From Thermoplasmata archaeon (GTDB lineage Archaea > Thermoplasmatota > E2 > UBA202 > JdFR-43), in assembly GCA_021162305.1 (NCBI GenBank), contig JAGGYX010000005.1:1-11398 (forward strand): 11,398 nt of DNA, in the 5' to 3' direction. Every line of letters begins with the position of its first letter. Positions within the stretch are counted from its first letter, which is position 1. Of the stretch, positions 1 to 7,930 are shown piece by piece. The position numbers and the translations under genes are program-made. A model generated the notes under the pieces. It saw nothing but the letters and a program-made list of their open reading frames with translations. It was not told the DNA's origin and did no database searches.

Positions 1-609
1 CCAAACCATTATGGCATTTTGTGGTATACAAAACAGCCAAAAGGATTCAAGTTTTATGATATTCGTGGAATGCATCCAAGATGTAGAAAGTGTGAGATCA
101 TTCTACAAGATTATGGGGGGAAGAAAAATCAAATGCACCCATATGGACCATTAATTTCAGATGTGTGGACTGATATTCATCGAATAAGACATAAAAAAAG
201 AAGGGATGAGCACCCTTGCCAGTTGCCGATTCCTTTATTGGAAAGATTAATTTTAATGACTACAGATGAGGGGGATATTATTCTTGATCCGTTTGTTGGA
301 ACTGGGACAACAGCGATAGCTGCGAAAAGATTGGGAAGAAAATATATTGCTATTGATATAGACCCTAAATATGTGGAAATGACAAAGAAAAAATTGGAAT
401 CTATTCAGCCTACTAAAATTAATGGTTGTTATGTGAGTATATATCTTGGGAAAATAGTTACAGTTAGAGATAAAGATTGGGAAAAAGTGGAGAAGGCGTT
501 TATAATTCCTCCGGATATAAAAGAGGTAGAGAAAAAAGAAATAAAACTTAAAAAACACCCGGATGTATCTTCATTATTTGAATATTATGGAGAAAATGAT
601 CATGACTAA
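1..609 (+). CDS. DNA N4-cytosine/N6-adenine methyltransferase, 3' part (5' end outside window)
   Basis: This is the C-terminal 202 residues of an S-adenosylmethionine-dependent DNA methylase; the frame is open at base 1, so the start lies outside the window. The SAM-binding motif I is clear, DPFVGTGTT at visible residues 96-104, followed by the acidic strand end IDIDP (118-122). Just before it is the HPCQLPIPLLERLI segment (71-84) that precedes motif I in COG0863-type methylases. The catalytic (D/S/N)PP(Y/W) motif is not visible; because motif I is near the C-terminus, the order is that of beta-type enzymes, where the catalytic motif lies upstream. A CRKC pair (28-31) and a Lys/Glu-rich tail of about 65 residues after the fold are unassigned. 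Such enzymes modify DNA as part of restriction-modification or act alone; no restriction enzyme is visible. The stop overlaps a possible ATG at 602. Target base and sequence cannot be read from this part. Confidence 0.9.
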   Translation, partial: PNHYGILWYTKQPKGFKFYDIRGMHPRCRKCEIILQDYGGKKNQMHPYGPLISDVWTDIHRIRHKKRRDEHPCQLPIPLLERLILMTTDEGDIILDPFVGTGTTAIAAKRLGRKYIAIDIDPKYVEMTKKKLESIQPTKINGCYVSIYLGKIVTVRDKDWEKVEKAFIIPPDIKEVEKKEIKLKKHPDVSSLFEYYGENDHD

Positions 610-739
610 AATGTATGGCGGCGGTGAACTCTCGAACAACAAGCGGCTATCTGGCTCCGGCATTACTTGTTATTGTATGGCAAATTTTATTCTTGCATTT
701 ATAAGAGCAACATCAAAATATGCTATTTTACGCCTGTGA
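602..739 (+). other. Possible remnant of a gene once coupled to the methyltransferase
   Basis: An ATG at 602 overlaps the methylase stop codon in the ATGACTAA arrangement typical of translationally coupled genes. It opens a 45-codon frame beginning MTKMYGGGELSNNKRLSGSG. The first 20 or so codons lie in a patch of about 59% G+C (roughly 611-661) using CTC, TCG and CGG, codons rare in the neighbouring AT-rich genes. From 670 the frame merely overlaps the 3' end of the opposing RNA methylase and becomes an ordinary shadow of it. I do not recognise the peptide. It could be the stub of a lost partner gene such as a restriction enzyme, or chance. It fills the whole 60-base gap between the two convergent genes. 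Confidence 0.25.
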
Positions 740-1293
740 AATGGCATACTTGCTTTTATGGGAAATTTATATTCTCTTATTACAGAAAACGAAAAATTGT
801 TTTTCTCGACAATTTTCCTTATAAATTCTATCCCCTCCTTCAAATGTAGTGAATATACTATGCCCGCTGTTTCCATGGCTTTTTCCAAAAATTTTTTGTC
901 TGCCCCCCTATTTGCAAATTGAGCACCAAATGGAGGATTCATTATAACAACATCGCATTTTTCACTAAATTGCTGGACATCCATTTTTAAAAACCTTGCC
1001 CTTACATTCATTTTTTTTGCATTTCTTTCTGCAAGTTTTATCATTTCTTCATCTATATCTATGCCTATTGTTTCTTTAGCCCCCAGTAAGGCTGAGCCAA
1101 TTGCAAATATTCCATTTCCACAGCCAAAATCAACGACCTTTTTATCCTTTATATCTCTTTTCTGATATGCATACCATAACATATCTGAAGCTATGCTGGA
1201 TGGCGTAACATATTGTTCCTTAGAAGGATCGAGCAGAGAAGGTTTTTCCAGTTTTTCTAATAACATCTCCAGCTTCTTTTTCACATACTTCAT
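670..1293 (-). CDS. METTL5-like RNA (probably rRNA) N6-adenine methyltransferase
   Basis: This is a Rossmann-fold SAM-dependent methylase of the COG2263/METTL5 group. From the chosen start it has 207 residues, about the family's usual length. Visible signatures are EQYVTP (26-31, compare EQYPTP in relatives), SAM motif I DFGCGNG (55-61), the acidic IDID after strand 2 (78-81), and the catalytic NPPF (119-122) typical of N6-adenine enzymes. The C-terminal segment around PFHRRKIAYFDVALI resembles the FHKKK...VDL ending of METTL5. Human METTL5 with TRMT112 makes m6A in the decoding region of 18S rRNA; a similar 16S rRNA role here is inferred. An in-frame ATG at 1326 would add 11 residues (MKSQYILFAYS), but it would leave only 7 bases to the divergent hppA start and place the shared A/T box inside the gene, so I prefer the ATG at 1293. 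Confidence 0.85.
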   Translation of the reverse strand: MKYVKKKLEMLLEKLEKPSLLDPSKEQYVTPSSIASDMLWYAYQKRDIKDKKVVDFGCGNGIFAIGSALLGAKETIGIDIDEEMIKLAERNAKKMNVRARFLKMDVQQFSEKCDVVIMNPPFGAQFANRGADKKFLEKAMETAGIVYSLHLKEGIEFIRKIVEKNNFSFSVIREYKFPIKASMPFHRRKIAYFDVALINARIKFAIQ

Positions 1294-1303
1294 TGAATAA
1301 GCA

Positions 1304-1316
1304 AATAATATATATT
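1304..1316 (+). promoter_or_regulatory. TATA-like box for leaderless hppA, within the shared divergent promoter
   Basis: The A/T run AATAATATATATT is centred about 24 bases before the hppA ATG at 1334, the spacing of an archaeal TATA box to its transcription start. This implies an mRNA that begins at or next to the start codon. No Shine-Dalgarno sequence is seen before 1334. On the opposite strand the same near-palindromic A/T run lies about 17 bases upstream of the RNA methylase ATG at 1293, so it may serve both genes, though that spacing is short. Confidence 0.5.
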
Positions 1317-1333
1317 GCGATTTCATTCATCCT

Positions 1334-3334
1334 ATGCTTGAATTAGTGCCCTTGCTTGGAGGAGGAGCAGCGATAATTCTCTCTTTATTTCTGGCATACT
1401 ATCTCTCCAGAAAGCCAAGAGGAAACAAAAAAATGGAAGAAATTTCTGACTATATACATAAGGGAGCACTTGCATTTTTAAAAGAAGAATACAAAATAAT
1501 AGCAGTGTTTGTTATTGTTATTTCAATTTTATTGCTTTTATTATCTCATTACACTGACATTCCATATGAAACAAGTATAGCCTTTATAGTGGGGGCATTT
1601 TTTTCAGCATTAGCAGGCAACATTGGCATGCGCATTGCGACAAAAGCCAATGCTCGGGCGGCGCAGGCGAGCAGAAAAGGCATTTTGGATGGATTAATGA
1701 TTGCATTTTCCTCTGGAGCTGTAATGGGGATGGCAGTTGTTGGCTTGGGTTTGCTGGGAGTGGCAACTTTTTATGTAGTATATGGGGGCAGGGCAGCAGG
1801 TATTCTATTTGGATTTGGATTTGGAGCAAGCAGCATAGCTTTGTTTGCGAGAGTGGGAGGCGGGATTTATACAAAGTCTGCAGATATTGGAGCTGATTTG
1901 GTTGGAAAAGTTGAAGAGGGAATACCAGAAGATGACCCTCGTAATCCTGCTGTCATAGCTGATAATGTTGGCGATAATGTTGGAGATGTTGCAGGAATGG
2001 GAGCAGATTTATTTGAAAGCTACGTTGATTCAATAATATCTGCCATAAGTCTTGGAGCTTTGGTTTCATATGCATACAGCCAGATATATCCTTTGTTGAT
2101 TGCTGCTGTGGGCATATTTTCATCAATGATTGCAATGGTTTTTGTAAGAAGCAAAAACCCCTATGCAGCTTTGAGAAACGGGCTATTTGGAGCTGCAATT
2201 TTATTCATAATTTTTGCATTTATAACAACCTATATGCTAAATAAGGAATATGGGCTATTCTATTCAATTGTAGTTGGATTAATAGATGGCTTAATAATTG
2301 GCATATCCACAGAATATTTTACTTCTCATCAGAGAAAACCTGCGAGAAAAATTGCAGAAGCTGCAAAGCGAGGGGCAGCGACAAACATACTTGAAGGAAT
2401 GTCTGTTGGAATGATTAGCACAGCAATACCAATAATATCTACAGCCATAGCAATGGTCATTGCCCATGAGTTCGCCAATTTTTATGGAGTGGCTTTAGCT
2501 GCTGTAGGCATGCTGTCAACACTTGGAATTTCTCTCGCCACCGACTGCTATGGCCCAGTGGCAGATAATGCTGCTGGTATTTCAGAAATGGCTGAACTGG
2601 GAGAAGAAATAAGAAGGCGGACAGAAGAGCTTGATGCTGTTGGAAATACAACTGCTGCCATGGGAAAAGGATTTGCAATTGGTTCAGCTGCAATAACGGC
2701 ACTGGCATTGATATTTACATTCTTCGAAAAAGCAACACGGTTACTGGAAAAGACCAATCCTAATTACCATCTAAACATTTCATTAACCAATCCCTACTTA
2801 ATGGCTGGCTTGTTTATGGGAGCGATGCTTCCATTTATATTTTCCGCTTTAACACTTGGAGCAGTTGGAAGAACAGCAGAGAAAATGGTTGATGAGGTAA
2901 GAAGGCAATTTAAGGAATATAAAATTCTCGAAGGAAAGGGAAAGCCAGATTATGAACAATGTATCAGAATAGCAACTAAAGGTGCCCTAAAAGAGATGGT
3001 TTTGCCTTCGTTGCTTGCAGTAATTGTCCCAATAGCAATGGGAATATGGAAAATAGAAGCCCTTATTGGCTTGCTTGCTGGCTCAACAGCAACAGGCTTT
3101 TTACTTGCGATATTTCTCGCCAACGCTGGCGGCGCCTGGGACAATGCGAAGAAGTATATTGAAGAAGGAAATCTCGGAGGCAAAGGAAGCTTTGCCCATA
3201 AATCGGCTGTTGTAGGCGATACCGTTGGCGACCCATGCAAGGATACAGCTGGTCCATCTTTGAACATTTTAATAAAGCTAATGAGCATTGTTAGTCTTGT
3301 CTTCCTTCCATTATTCATAAAATTGGTTCATTGA
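1334..3334 (+). CDS. hppA: Membrane-bound, K+-dependent ion-pumping pyrophosphatase
   Basis: This is a complete 666-residue M-PPase, an integral membrane pump that couples hydrolysis of cytosolic pyrophosphate to H+ or Na+ export; the hydropathy fits the family's 16 helices. Diagnostic segments are all present: [20 protein letters not shown] (179-198), DDPRNP (200-205), DNVGDNVGD (210-218), [10 protein letters not shown] (221-230), [17 protein letters not shown] (404-420) and the C-terminal [15 protein letters not shown]. These supply the Mg-pyrophosphate ligands. The motif [10 protein letters not shown] (437-446) has Ala441 and Gly444 where K+-independent enzymes have Lys and Thr, so the pump should need K+. 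The gate Glu is at 228 (D225-L-F-E228), the position used in the Thermotoga Na+-pumping enzyme rather than the plant H+ pump, so Na+ or mixed Na+/H+ transport is likely but not proven. The start at 1334 fits a TATA-like box 24 bases upstream. It stands alone rather than in an operon. Confidence 0.97.
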   Translation: MLELVPLLGGGAAIILSLFLAYYLSRKPRGNKKMEEISDYIHKGALAFLKEEYKIIAVFVIVISILLLLLSHYTDIPYETSIAFIVGAFFSALAGNIGMRIATKANARAAQASRKGILDGLMIAFSSGAVMGMAVVGLGLLGVATFYVVYGGRAAGILFGFGFGASSIALFARVGGGIYTKSADIGADLVGKVEEGIPEDDPRNPAVIADNVGDNVGDVAGMGADLFESYVDSIISAISLGALVSYAYSQIYPLLIAAVGIFSSMIAMVFVRSKNPYAALRNGLFGAAILFIIFAFITTYMLNKEYGLFYSIVVGLIDGLIIGISTEYFTSHQRKPARKIAEAAKRGAATNILEGMSVGMISTAIPIISTAIAMVIAHEFANFYGVALAAVGMLSTLGISLATDCYGPVADNAAGISEMAELGEEIRRRTEELDAVGNTTAAMGKGFAIGSAAITALALIFTFFEKATRLLEKTNPNYHLNISLTNPYLMAGLFMGAMLPFIFSALTLGAVGRTAEKMVDEVRRQFKEYKILEGKGKPDYEQCIRIATKGALKEMVLPSLLAVIVPIAMGIWKIEALIGLLAGSTATGFLLAIFLANAGGAWDNAKKYIEEGNLGGKGSFAHKSAVVGDTVGDPCKDTAGPSLNILIKLMSIVSLVFLPLFIKLVH

Positions 3335-3380
3335 AAATGTTGACGCTCATGCAATCCAGCATTTTACCATAAAATTTTTA
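3334..3380 (+). terminator. Probable hppA terminator hairpin
   Basis: Starting at the last base of the hppA stop, AAAATGTTG (3334-3342) can pair with CAGCATTTT (3357-3365), nine pairs with one G-U and a 14-base loop. An A4T5 run follows at 3371-3379. The hairpin fills most of the 60-base gap before aglB, suggesting that the two genes are separate transcripts. Archaeal termination relies mostly on T-runs, and the run here is short, so this is a moderate call. Confidence 0.4.
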
Positions 3381-3382
3381 AT
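3368..3382 (+). promoter_or_regulatory. TATA-like element of aglB
   Basis: The A/T-rich stretch CATAAAATTTTTAA, just after the hppA hairpin, is centred about 20-22 bases before the ATG at 3395 and about 35 before the alternative ATG at 3410. It is the only good TATA candidate in the gap. The GGGGTTGAT between the two ATGs is a weak ribosome-binding candidate for the second. Confidence 0.35.
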
Positions 3383-3394
3383 TACCATGCTTTT

Positions 3395-6300
3395 ATGGGG
3401 TTGATACAAATGAAGAAATATGTAACTGTAATCTTGGTAGCAGGAGCATTTATGAGTGTGTTGTTATTGAATACATACTTTAATCTTACTTCTGATATAG
3501 GAATAAATAAAAATGGTGAAACGCTGGAAGATAAATTCTATCTTTCTGGACCTGACCCCTATTATAATATGCGTCTCCTGCAAAAAACCTTGGAAACAGG
3601 AAAATTCCCATTTATAGGAGGTGCACATGGGGAGAAGGACCCATTACTCAATTACCCTCTGCATGGAAGCGGAGGCAGACCACCATTATTCACTATGTTT
3701 ACCATAGGGTTGGGGAAAATTTTATCTTTATTCATGGATGATGTCACCGCCATGGGATATGCAATGCAATTAGTTTCACCTATATATGGTGCTTTACTTG
3801 TCATACCTGTTTATTTTATAGCAAGAACATTATTTAATAGAAAAGTGGGAATAATTGCAGCATGGATTATTCCTCTTATACCAATTCATTTAAGCTCCGG
3901 TCACGGCACAGCATTTACACTTTATGATACTGATGCAGTTATTTTGCTTACTGTTACAACCACCCTGATGTTCCTGATTATGGCAGTGAAGGAAAAAAAT
4001 GCCATACGCTCTATCATTCTTTCTGGCATGGCAGGTGTTACAGCTGCTGGATTGGCGATGATATGGGTGGCTGGACAATATATATTTATTCTGGTAGCTG
4101 CGTATGCAATTGTTCAGATGATTATTGATATTTTTGCAAATAAAATAGATGTGCACATTCTAAGAACTACTTTAACTACGCTTGTTGTTGGCTATATTGT
4201 TGCTTTTCCAATATTGTATGTTAAGCAAGGTTTGAGTTTGTCTCCCTATCTATTTGCTCCAGTAGCAGTTGCAATATTTGGTGCCATTTATCTCTGGATT
4301 GGTAAAAAAAATATACCATGGATTCTTTCATTGCCATCCATATTCATTGTGGGCGGAGCAGGATTGTCTTTCCTTTATCTGATAAGAAACACAACAAATC
4401 CTTTTCTCCAGCCATTGACTATTCTTTCCAGAACCATTTTTAAAGGAGTATATACAAAAAAAGTTTCACTTACCATTGCAGAAGCTTCCTCATTCGGGTT
4501 CAGCAGAACTGTGATGTCATTTGGTCCAGTGCTATACTGGCTAGGCTGGATTGGCTTCTTTTATTTATTATATATGTATTATAAGAAAAAATGGAAAAGA
4601 GAGTACATGATATTGATTTTATGGTTTGTAGTTGAGTCATGGCTTACTCATAGAGCAGGAAGATTTTTAAATGATCTTGTGCCATCAATGGCGGTTCTGG
4701 GAGGCGTTACACTATGGATAATAATTGAAAAGACAAAGTTTAGAGAAATGATAAAGAATTTGAAAGGACTTGGCTGGGGATGGTATGGAATAAAAAAGGC
4801 TGTAAAAGCACGCCATGTATTGAGCATCATATTCATTTCATTTTTTGTCATATTTCCAAATGGATGGCTTGCTTTGGATGCTTCCCTTCCATCCAAAATA
4901 AAAAGAGAATTTCATTCAAACAAACTTGGAGCTTTTGGACTTGGATTGCATACTGAGCAATACTGGACAGATGCCTTTTCATGGTTAAGGAGTCAGACGG
5001 AAAATTATAGTTTGGAAGAAAAACCGGGTTTCATATCATGGTGGGACTATGGTTTCTATTGCGTTGCTGTTGCAAAAAATCCAACAGTAGCTGACAATTT
5101 CCAGGAAGGCATTCCACCTGCTGCAAATTTCCATACTTCATTAAGCGAGAATGAAGCTGTAGCTGTTTTAATAGTCAGACTGGCAGAAGGAGATATGAAT
5201 GAACACGATGGAAAAATAAGCGATAGCCTGAAAGAAATTTTTCAAAAACATGTCGGAAATAATGCCAGCATGTTTGTAAATATTATTGAAAATCCAGAAA
5301 AATATGCACCTTCATATGGAGGGGTGATAAGTAAGGAATATAAGGGAAAGAAATATCATGTTCGAGCTGACAATGCTCGTTATCATGATGCTGTCGCCAT
5401 TTTAACAAAACTTGATGATGAAAATTTAACAATGCTTTATCGAGCCGTTCAGAATGTTACTGGATATAGCATCCGTTATTATGGCGTAGAGGGCTATGAT
5501 ATAAACATATTCAATGTCTTTGATTTCCTTGCTGATAAAGGCTCATATGGATATGAAACGACAGAAGATGACTTCTTCAAGTTATGGTATATTGCAAATA
5601 AAACGCAGCAGAAACTTACTCCTGATGAAGTAAAAAACATAACGGAAGGCATGAGTAGGGAGGATATAGAAAAAATATATGGCAAATTTACACCATATAC
5701 AGAAAGAAAAGACGCATTTTATGAAAGTATGGTTTATCGTGTATATATAGGAAATATTCCAAAGAGCACATTTGAAAACTATTCCACTGATTACAGATTA
5801 GTTGCTATGATAAGCCCGACTGCTGGGCTTAAGCATTTCTATGCTCAGTATGTTTCTCCAATAACAGAAGAAAAACCATACTATTATGCTCCTCGTCCTG
5901 GCAGCTTGTGCACAGGATTGCCAGCTGTGGTGATAGCAAAATATTATGAGGGAGCAATTGTAAAAGGAAAGATTGTAAGTAAGGGCGAACCATATGAAGG
6001 CGTTGTTATTGATGTGCAGCAAAATGTAAGCATGAATTTAACTGCATATGGCATAGGTAAAATAGATAAGCCTATACTTCATGATAGTGCTGTTACCGGC
6101 AGCGATGGAAACTTTTCTGTTATTGTTCCTGCAGGTGAAGTTACATTATACATTCATAAGGGCTCGGGAGGCAATGCAGTTGAATTGAAAAAGATACATT
6201 TAAATATAACAGAAGAGCAAGCAACGAGAATAGCAAACTGGAAAATTGATGCCGGAACCATAGACATTCCGAGAGGAAATGTTAAAGGCATTGTTTTCTG

Positions 6301-6850
6301 GGATAAAGATGGAGATGGAAGCTATAATGCAAGTATAGATAAAAAAATAGATGCAAAGGTTAAAATCGGTGAAAAAGAAATAAGAACACACAATGGAAAA
6401 TATGAATTGCGTGATTTGCTACCGTCTTCCTACTCCATAGATGCAGAAAAGAAAGGATATGTTGCCAAAAATGCTGGTAATGTCGTTGTAAAACCAAACG
6501 AAACAACATGGTATAATATTTCATTGATTCCTTCAAAGGTGCAGGTTACAGGAAAAGTATGGTATGATGCAAATGAAAATGGAAAAATGGATGAAAATGA
6601 AAGCGTCGTCAATACGCCAATAAAATTCAATGTTATCAGCAGTCCAGATAAAAATGCTGCAAATGAAACAATATATACAAATTCTACAGGCCATTATACC
6701 ATCTCACTATCTCCTGCAAAATATGATGTTGAAATAAGCTATAAAGTAAGGAAAGGAAACGAAACCATAACATATTCGTATCACGGAACACTGAATATCA
6801 GAATAGGAGAAACAAAGAGAACGTATAATATAAAATTGAAGCCAGAATAA
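3395..6850 (+). CDS. aglB: Archaeal oligosaccharyltransferase (STT3/AglB) with extracellular beta-domain tail
   Basis: AglB transfers a lipid-linked glycan to Asn in N-X-S/T sequons of surface proteins, acting at the outer face of the membrane. The 1151-residue protein has about 13 membrane helices (residues 8-490), then a soluble domain. Family motifs are complete: first acidic motif PDPYYN (53-58), second DTD (178-180), TIAE (360-363, the TIXE motif), the AGRF...P segment (421-430) and WWDYG (549-553). Residues about 500-850 form the usual soluble domain. From about 855 to the end come three beta-sandwich modules: one near 856-945, one at 963-1045 with a DKDGDG calcium-type loop (970-975), and one at 1050-1151 beginning GKVWYDANENGKMDENE, like SdrD B or carboxypeptidase-regulatory domains. 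About eleven sequons lie between N877 and N1122. ATG 3410 (MKKYVTVIL) is an alternative start just before the first helix. No other glycosylation gene is adjacent. Confidence 0.96.
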   Translation: MGLIQMKKYVTVILVAGAFMSVLLLNTYFNLTSDIGINKNGETLEDKFYLSGPDPYYNMRLLQKTLETGKFPFIGGAHGEKDPLLNYPLHGSGGRPPLFTMFTIGLGKILSLFMDDVTAMGYAMQLVSPIYGALLVIPVYFIARTLFNRKVGIIAAWIIPLIPIHLSSGHGTAFTLYDTDAVILLTVTTTLMFLIMAVKEKNAIRSIILSGMAGVTAAGLAMIWVAGQYIFILVAAYAIVQMIIDIFANKIDVHILRTTLTTLVVGYIVAFPILYVKQGLSLSPYLFAPVAVAIFGAIYLWIGKKNIPWILSLPSIFIVGGAGLSFLYLIRNTTNPFLQPLTILSRTIFKGVYTKKVSLTIAEASSFGFSRTVMSFGPVLYWLGWIGFFYLLYMYYKKKWKREYMILILWFVVESWLTHRAGRFLNDLVPSMAVLGGVTLWIIIEKTKFREMIKNLKGLGWGWYGIKKAVKARHVLSIIFISFFVIFPNGWLALDASLPSKIKREFHSNKLGAFGLGLHTEQYWTDAFSWLRSQTENYSLEEKPGFISWWDYGFYCVAVAKNPTVADNFQEGIPPAANFHTSLSENEAVAVLIVRLAEGDMNEHDGKISDSLKEIFQKHVGNNASMFVNIIENPEKYAPSYGGVISKEYKGKKYHVRADNARYHDAVAILTKLDDENLTMLYRAVQNVTGYSIRYYGVEGYDINIFNVFDFLADKGSYGYETTEDDFFKLWYIANKTQQKLTPDEVKNITEGMSREDIEKIYGKFTPYTERKDAFYESMVYRVYIGNIPKSTFENYSTDYRLVAMISPTAGLKHFYAQYVSPITEEKPYYYAPRPGSLCTGLPAVVIAKYYEGAIVKGKIVSKGEPYEGVVIDVQQNVSMNLTAYGIGKIDKPILHDSAVTGSDGNFSVIVPAGEVTLYIHKGSGGNAVELKKIHLNITEEQATRIANWKIDAGTIDIPRGNVKGIVFWDKDGDGSYNASIDKKIDAKVKIGEKEIRTHNGKYELRDLLPSSYSIDAEKKGYVAKNAGNVVVKPNETTWYNISLIPSKVQVTGKVWYDANENGKMDENESVVNTPIKFNVISSPDKNAANETIYTNSTGHYTISLSPAKYDVEISYKVRKGNETITYSYHGTLNIRIGETKRTYNIKLKPE

Positions 6851-7900
6851 TCATCTTGCAACAATTGTTATGATATCTCCATCATGCAGGACATGATTCA
6901 ACCCAACCCGTTGCCCAGGAAAATCTGCAGATGGACCATATATCACAGCGTATCTAAAGTTACTCAAGAATTCCTTGTGGAGGCGAAGGCAAACATCTCT
7001 AACTTTTGCTCCCTTTTTTAAAACCATTGGCTCTTGTTCAACCTTTTTCCCTTCCGGTTTCAAGTATACTCTTATTAAACCAAGCTTTTCAATTATTTTT
7101 TCCTTAAGCTCTTCTATACCTTCACCAGTTTTTGCTGATACATAGACAGCATTTATTTTCTCGACCATACCTGCATCGATTTTGTTTACAACAGTTAATG
7201 AAGGAATGTAAACACGATTGCCAAGCAAGGCATCTATAATCTGCTCCTCATTTACATCTTCTCTTATGAAAACATCTGCATTGCTCAAATATTCCATGAC
7301 TATGCCTTTTACTGTTTCCTTGTCGAGTCTCCCTCTTACCATTTCTATATTTATTCCTCCCCTATCTTTCTTCTTTATTATAATATTCGGTGGCTTGGCA
7401 TCAAGACGTAATCCAGCCATATACAACTCTTCCTTTATTCTTTCAACTTCACTTATTGTAAAAATATCAACAACAATGAGAATAAGGTCAACAACTCTTG
7501 CCATGGAAATTATCTCCCGCCCCCTCCCGCGCCCGCGGGCGGCGCCGTATATTATGCCTGGTAAATCCAAAAGTTGTATCCTGCAGCCTTTGTATTCCAT
7601 CATGCCTGGGATAACGCTTGTTGTGGTAAAGTTGTAATCTCCCACAGGGCTTTCTGCATTTGTAAGGTGATTAAGCAGAGTTGATTTTCCAACGCTTGGA
7701 GGACCAATCATGGCTACGCTTGCATCCCCTGCTTTTTTTATTGCAAATCCATATGATTTCTTGCTGCCTGTTTTTTTCAACTCTTCTCTGAGTTTTGCAA
7801 GTTTCGCCTTTAACTTTCCAATGTGATATTCCGTTGCTTTATTATATTGTGTATTCCTGATTTCTTCTTCGATTCTTTTTATTTCCTCTTCAATGGACAC
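6851..7900 (-). CDS. DRG-family (OBG-HflX superfamily) GTPase with TGS domain
   Basis: This is a 349-residue translation-linked GTPase of the developmentally regulated GTP-binding protein family, complete by comparison with archaeal DRGs. In order: an N-terminal Lys/Glu-rich helical region (1-50), G1 GPPSVGKS (66-73), the switch region with Thr92-94, G3 DLPG (112-115), the Gly/Arg loop GAARGRGRGRE (119-129), G4 NKID (239-242), G5 SAK (255-257) and a C-terminal TGS domain (about 277-349). The insertion between G3 and G4 fits the DRG-specific S5D2L region. DRGs bind ribosomes and are thought to help stalled translation; no DFRP partner is visible. The start is GTG at 7900, supported by a TATA-like box centred about 25 bases upstream. 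The TGA stop abuts the aglB stop with no spacer, so terminators for each must lie inside the opposing gene. Confidence 0.95.
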   Translation of the reverse strand: MSIEEEIKRIEEEIRNTQYNKATEYHIGKLKAKLAKLREELKKTGSKKSYGFAIKKAGDASVAMIGPPSVGKSTLLNHLTNAESPVGDYNFTTTSVIPGMMEYKGCRIQLLDLPGIIYGAARGRGRGREIISMARVVDLILIVVDIFTISEVERIKEELYMAGLRLDAKPPNIIIKKKDRGGINIEMVRGRLDKETVKGIVMEYLSNADVFIREDVNEEQIIDALLGNRVYIPSLTVVNKIDAGMVEKINAVYVSAKTGEGIEELKEKIIEKLGLIRVYLKPEGKKVEQEPMVLKKGAKVRDVCLRLHKEFLSNFRYAVIYGPSADFPGQRVGLNHVLHDGDIITIVAR

Positions 7901-7920
7901 ATTCCTTATATGCTTACTCC

Positions 7921-7930
7921 CATAAAATAG
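7921..7930 (-). promoter_or_regulatory. TATA-like box for the DRG GTPase gene
   Basis: On the minus strand CTATTTTATG is centred about 25 bases before the GTG start at 7900, the expected spacing for a leaderless archaeal transcript. It supports GTG 7900 as the true start, because no strong ribosome-binding site is present. It occupies the 30-base gap after the protease gene, so the GTPase is probably transcribed separately. Confidence 0.45.

Noticed and set aside
611..664. tRNA or other structured RNA in the GC-rich patch
   Set aside because: Neither strand gives a cloverleaf, an anticodon arm or a proper T-loop, and I could not find a long stem in the patch.
1..739. Complete restriction-modification system
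   Set aside because: Only the end of a methylase and a 20-codon stub are visible; no nuclease motif such as PD-(D/E)XK or HNH is present in the window.
1294..1326. Longer N-terminus (MKSQYILFAYS) for the METTL5-like protein
   Set aside because: It would leave 7 bases between divergent starts and bury the only promoter candidate; the family usually begins close to the second Met.
2950..3318. 122-codon frame on the - strand within hppA
   Set aside because: It is antisense to the conserved C-terminal pump segment and has no recognisable domain; a shadow of hppA codon usage.
7218..7637. 139-codon frame on the + strand opposite the DRG gene
   Set aside because: It lies wholly within the strongly conserved DRG coding region, has low-complexity Ser/Ile/Leu content, and has no motif, promoter or homologous feel: an antisense shadow.
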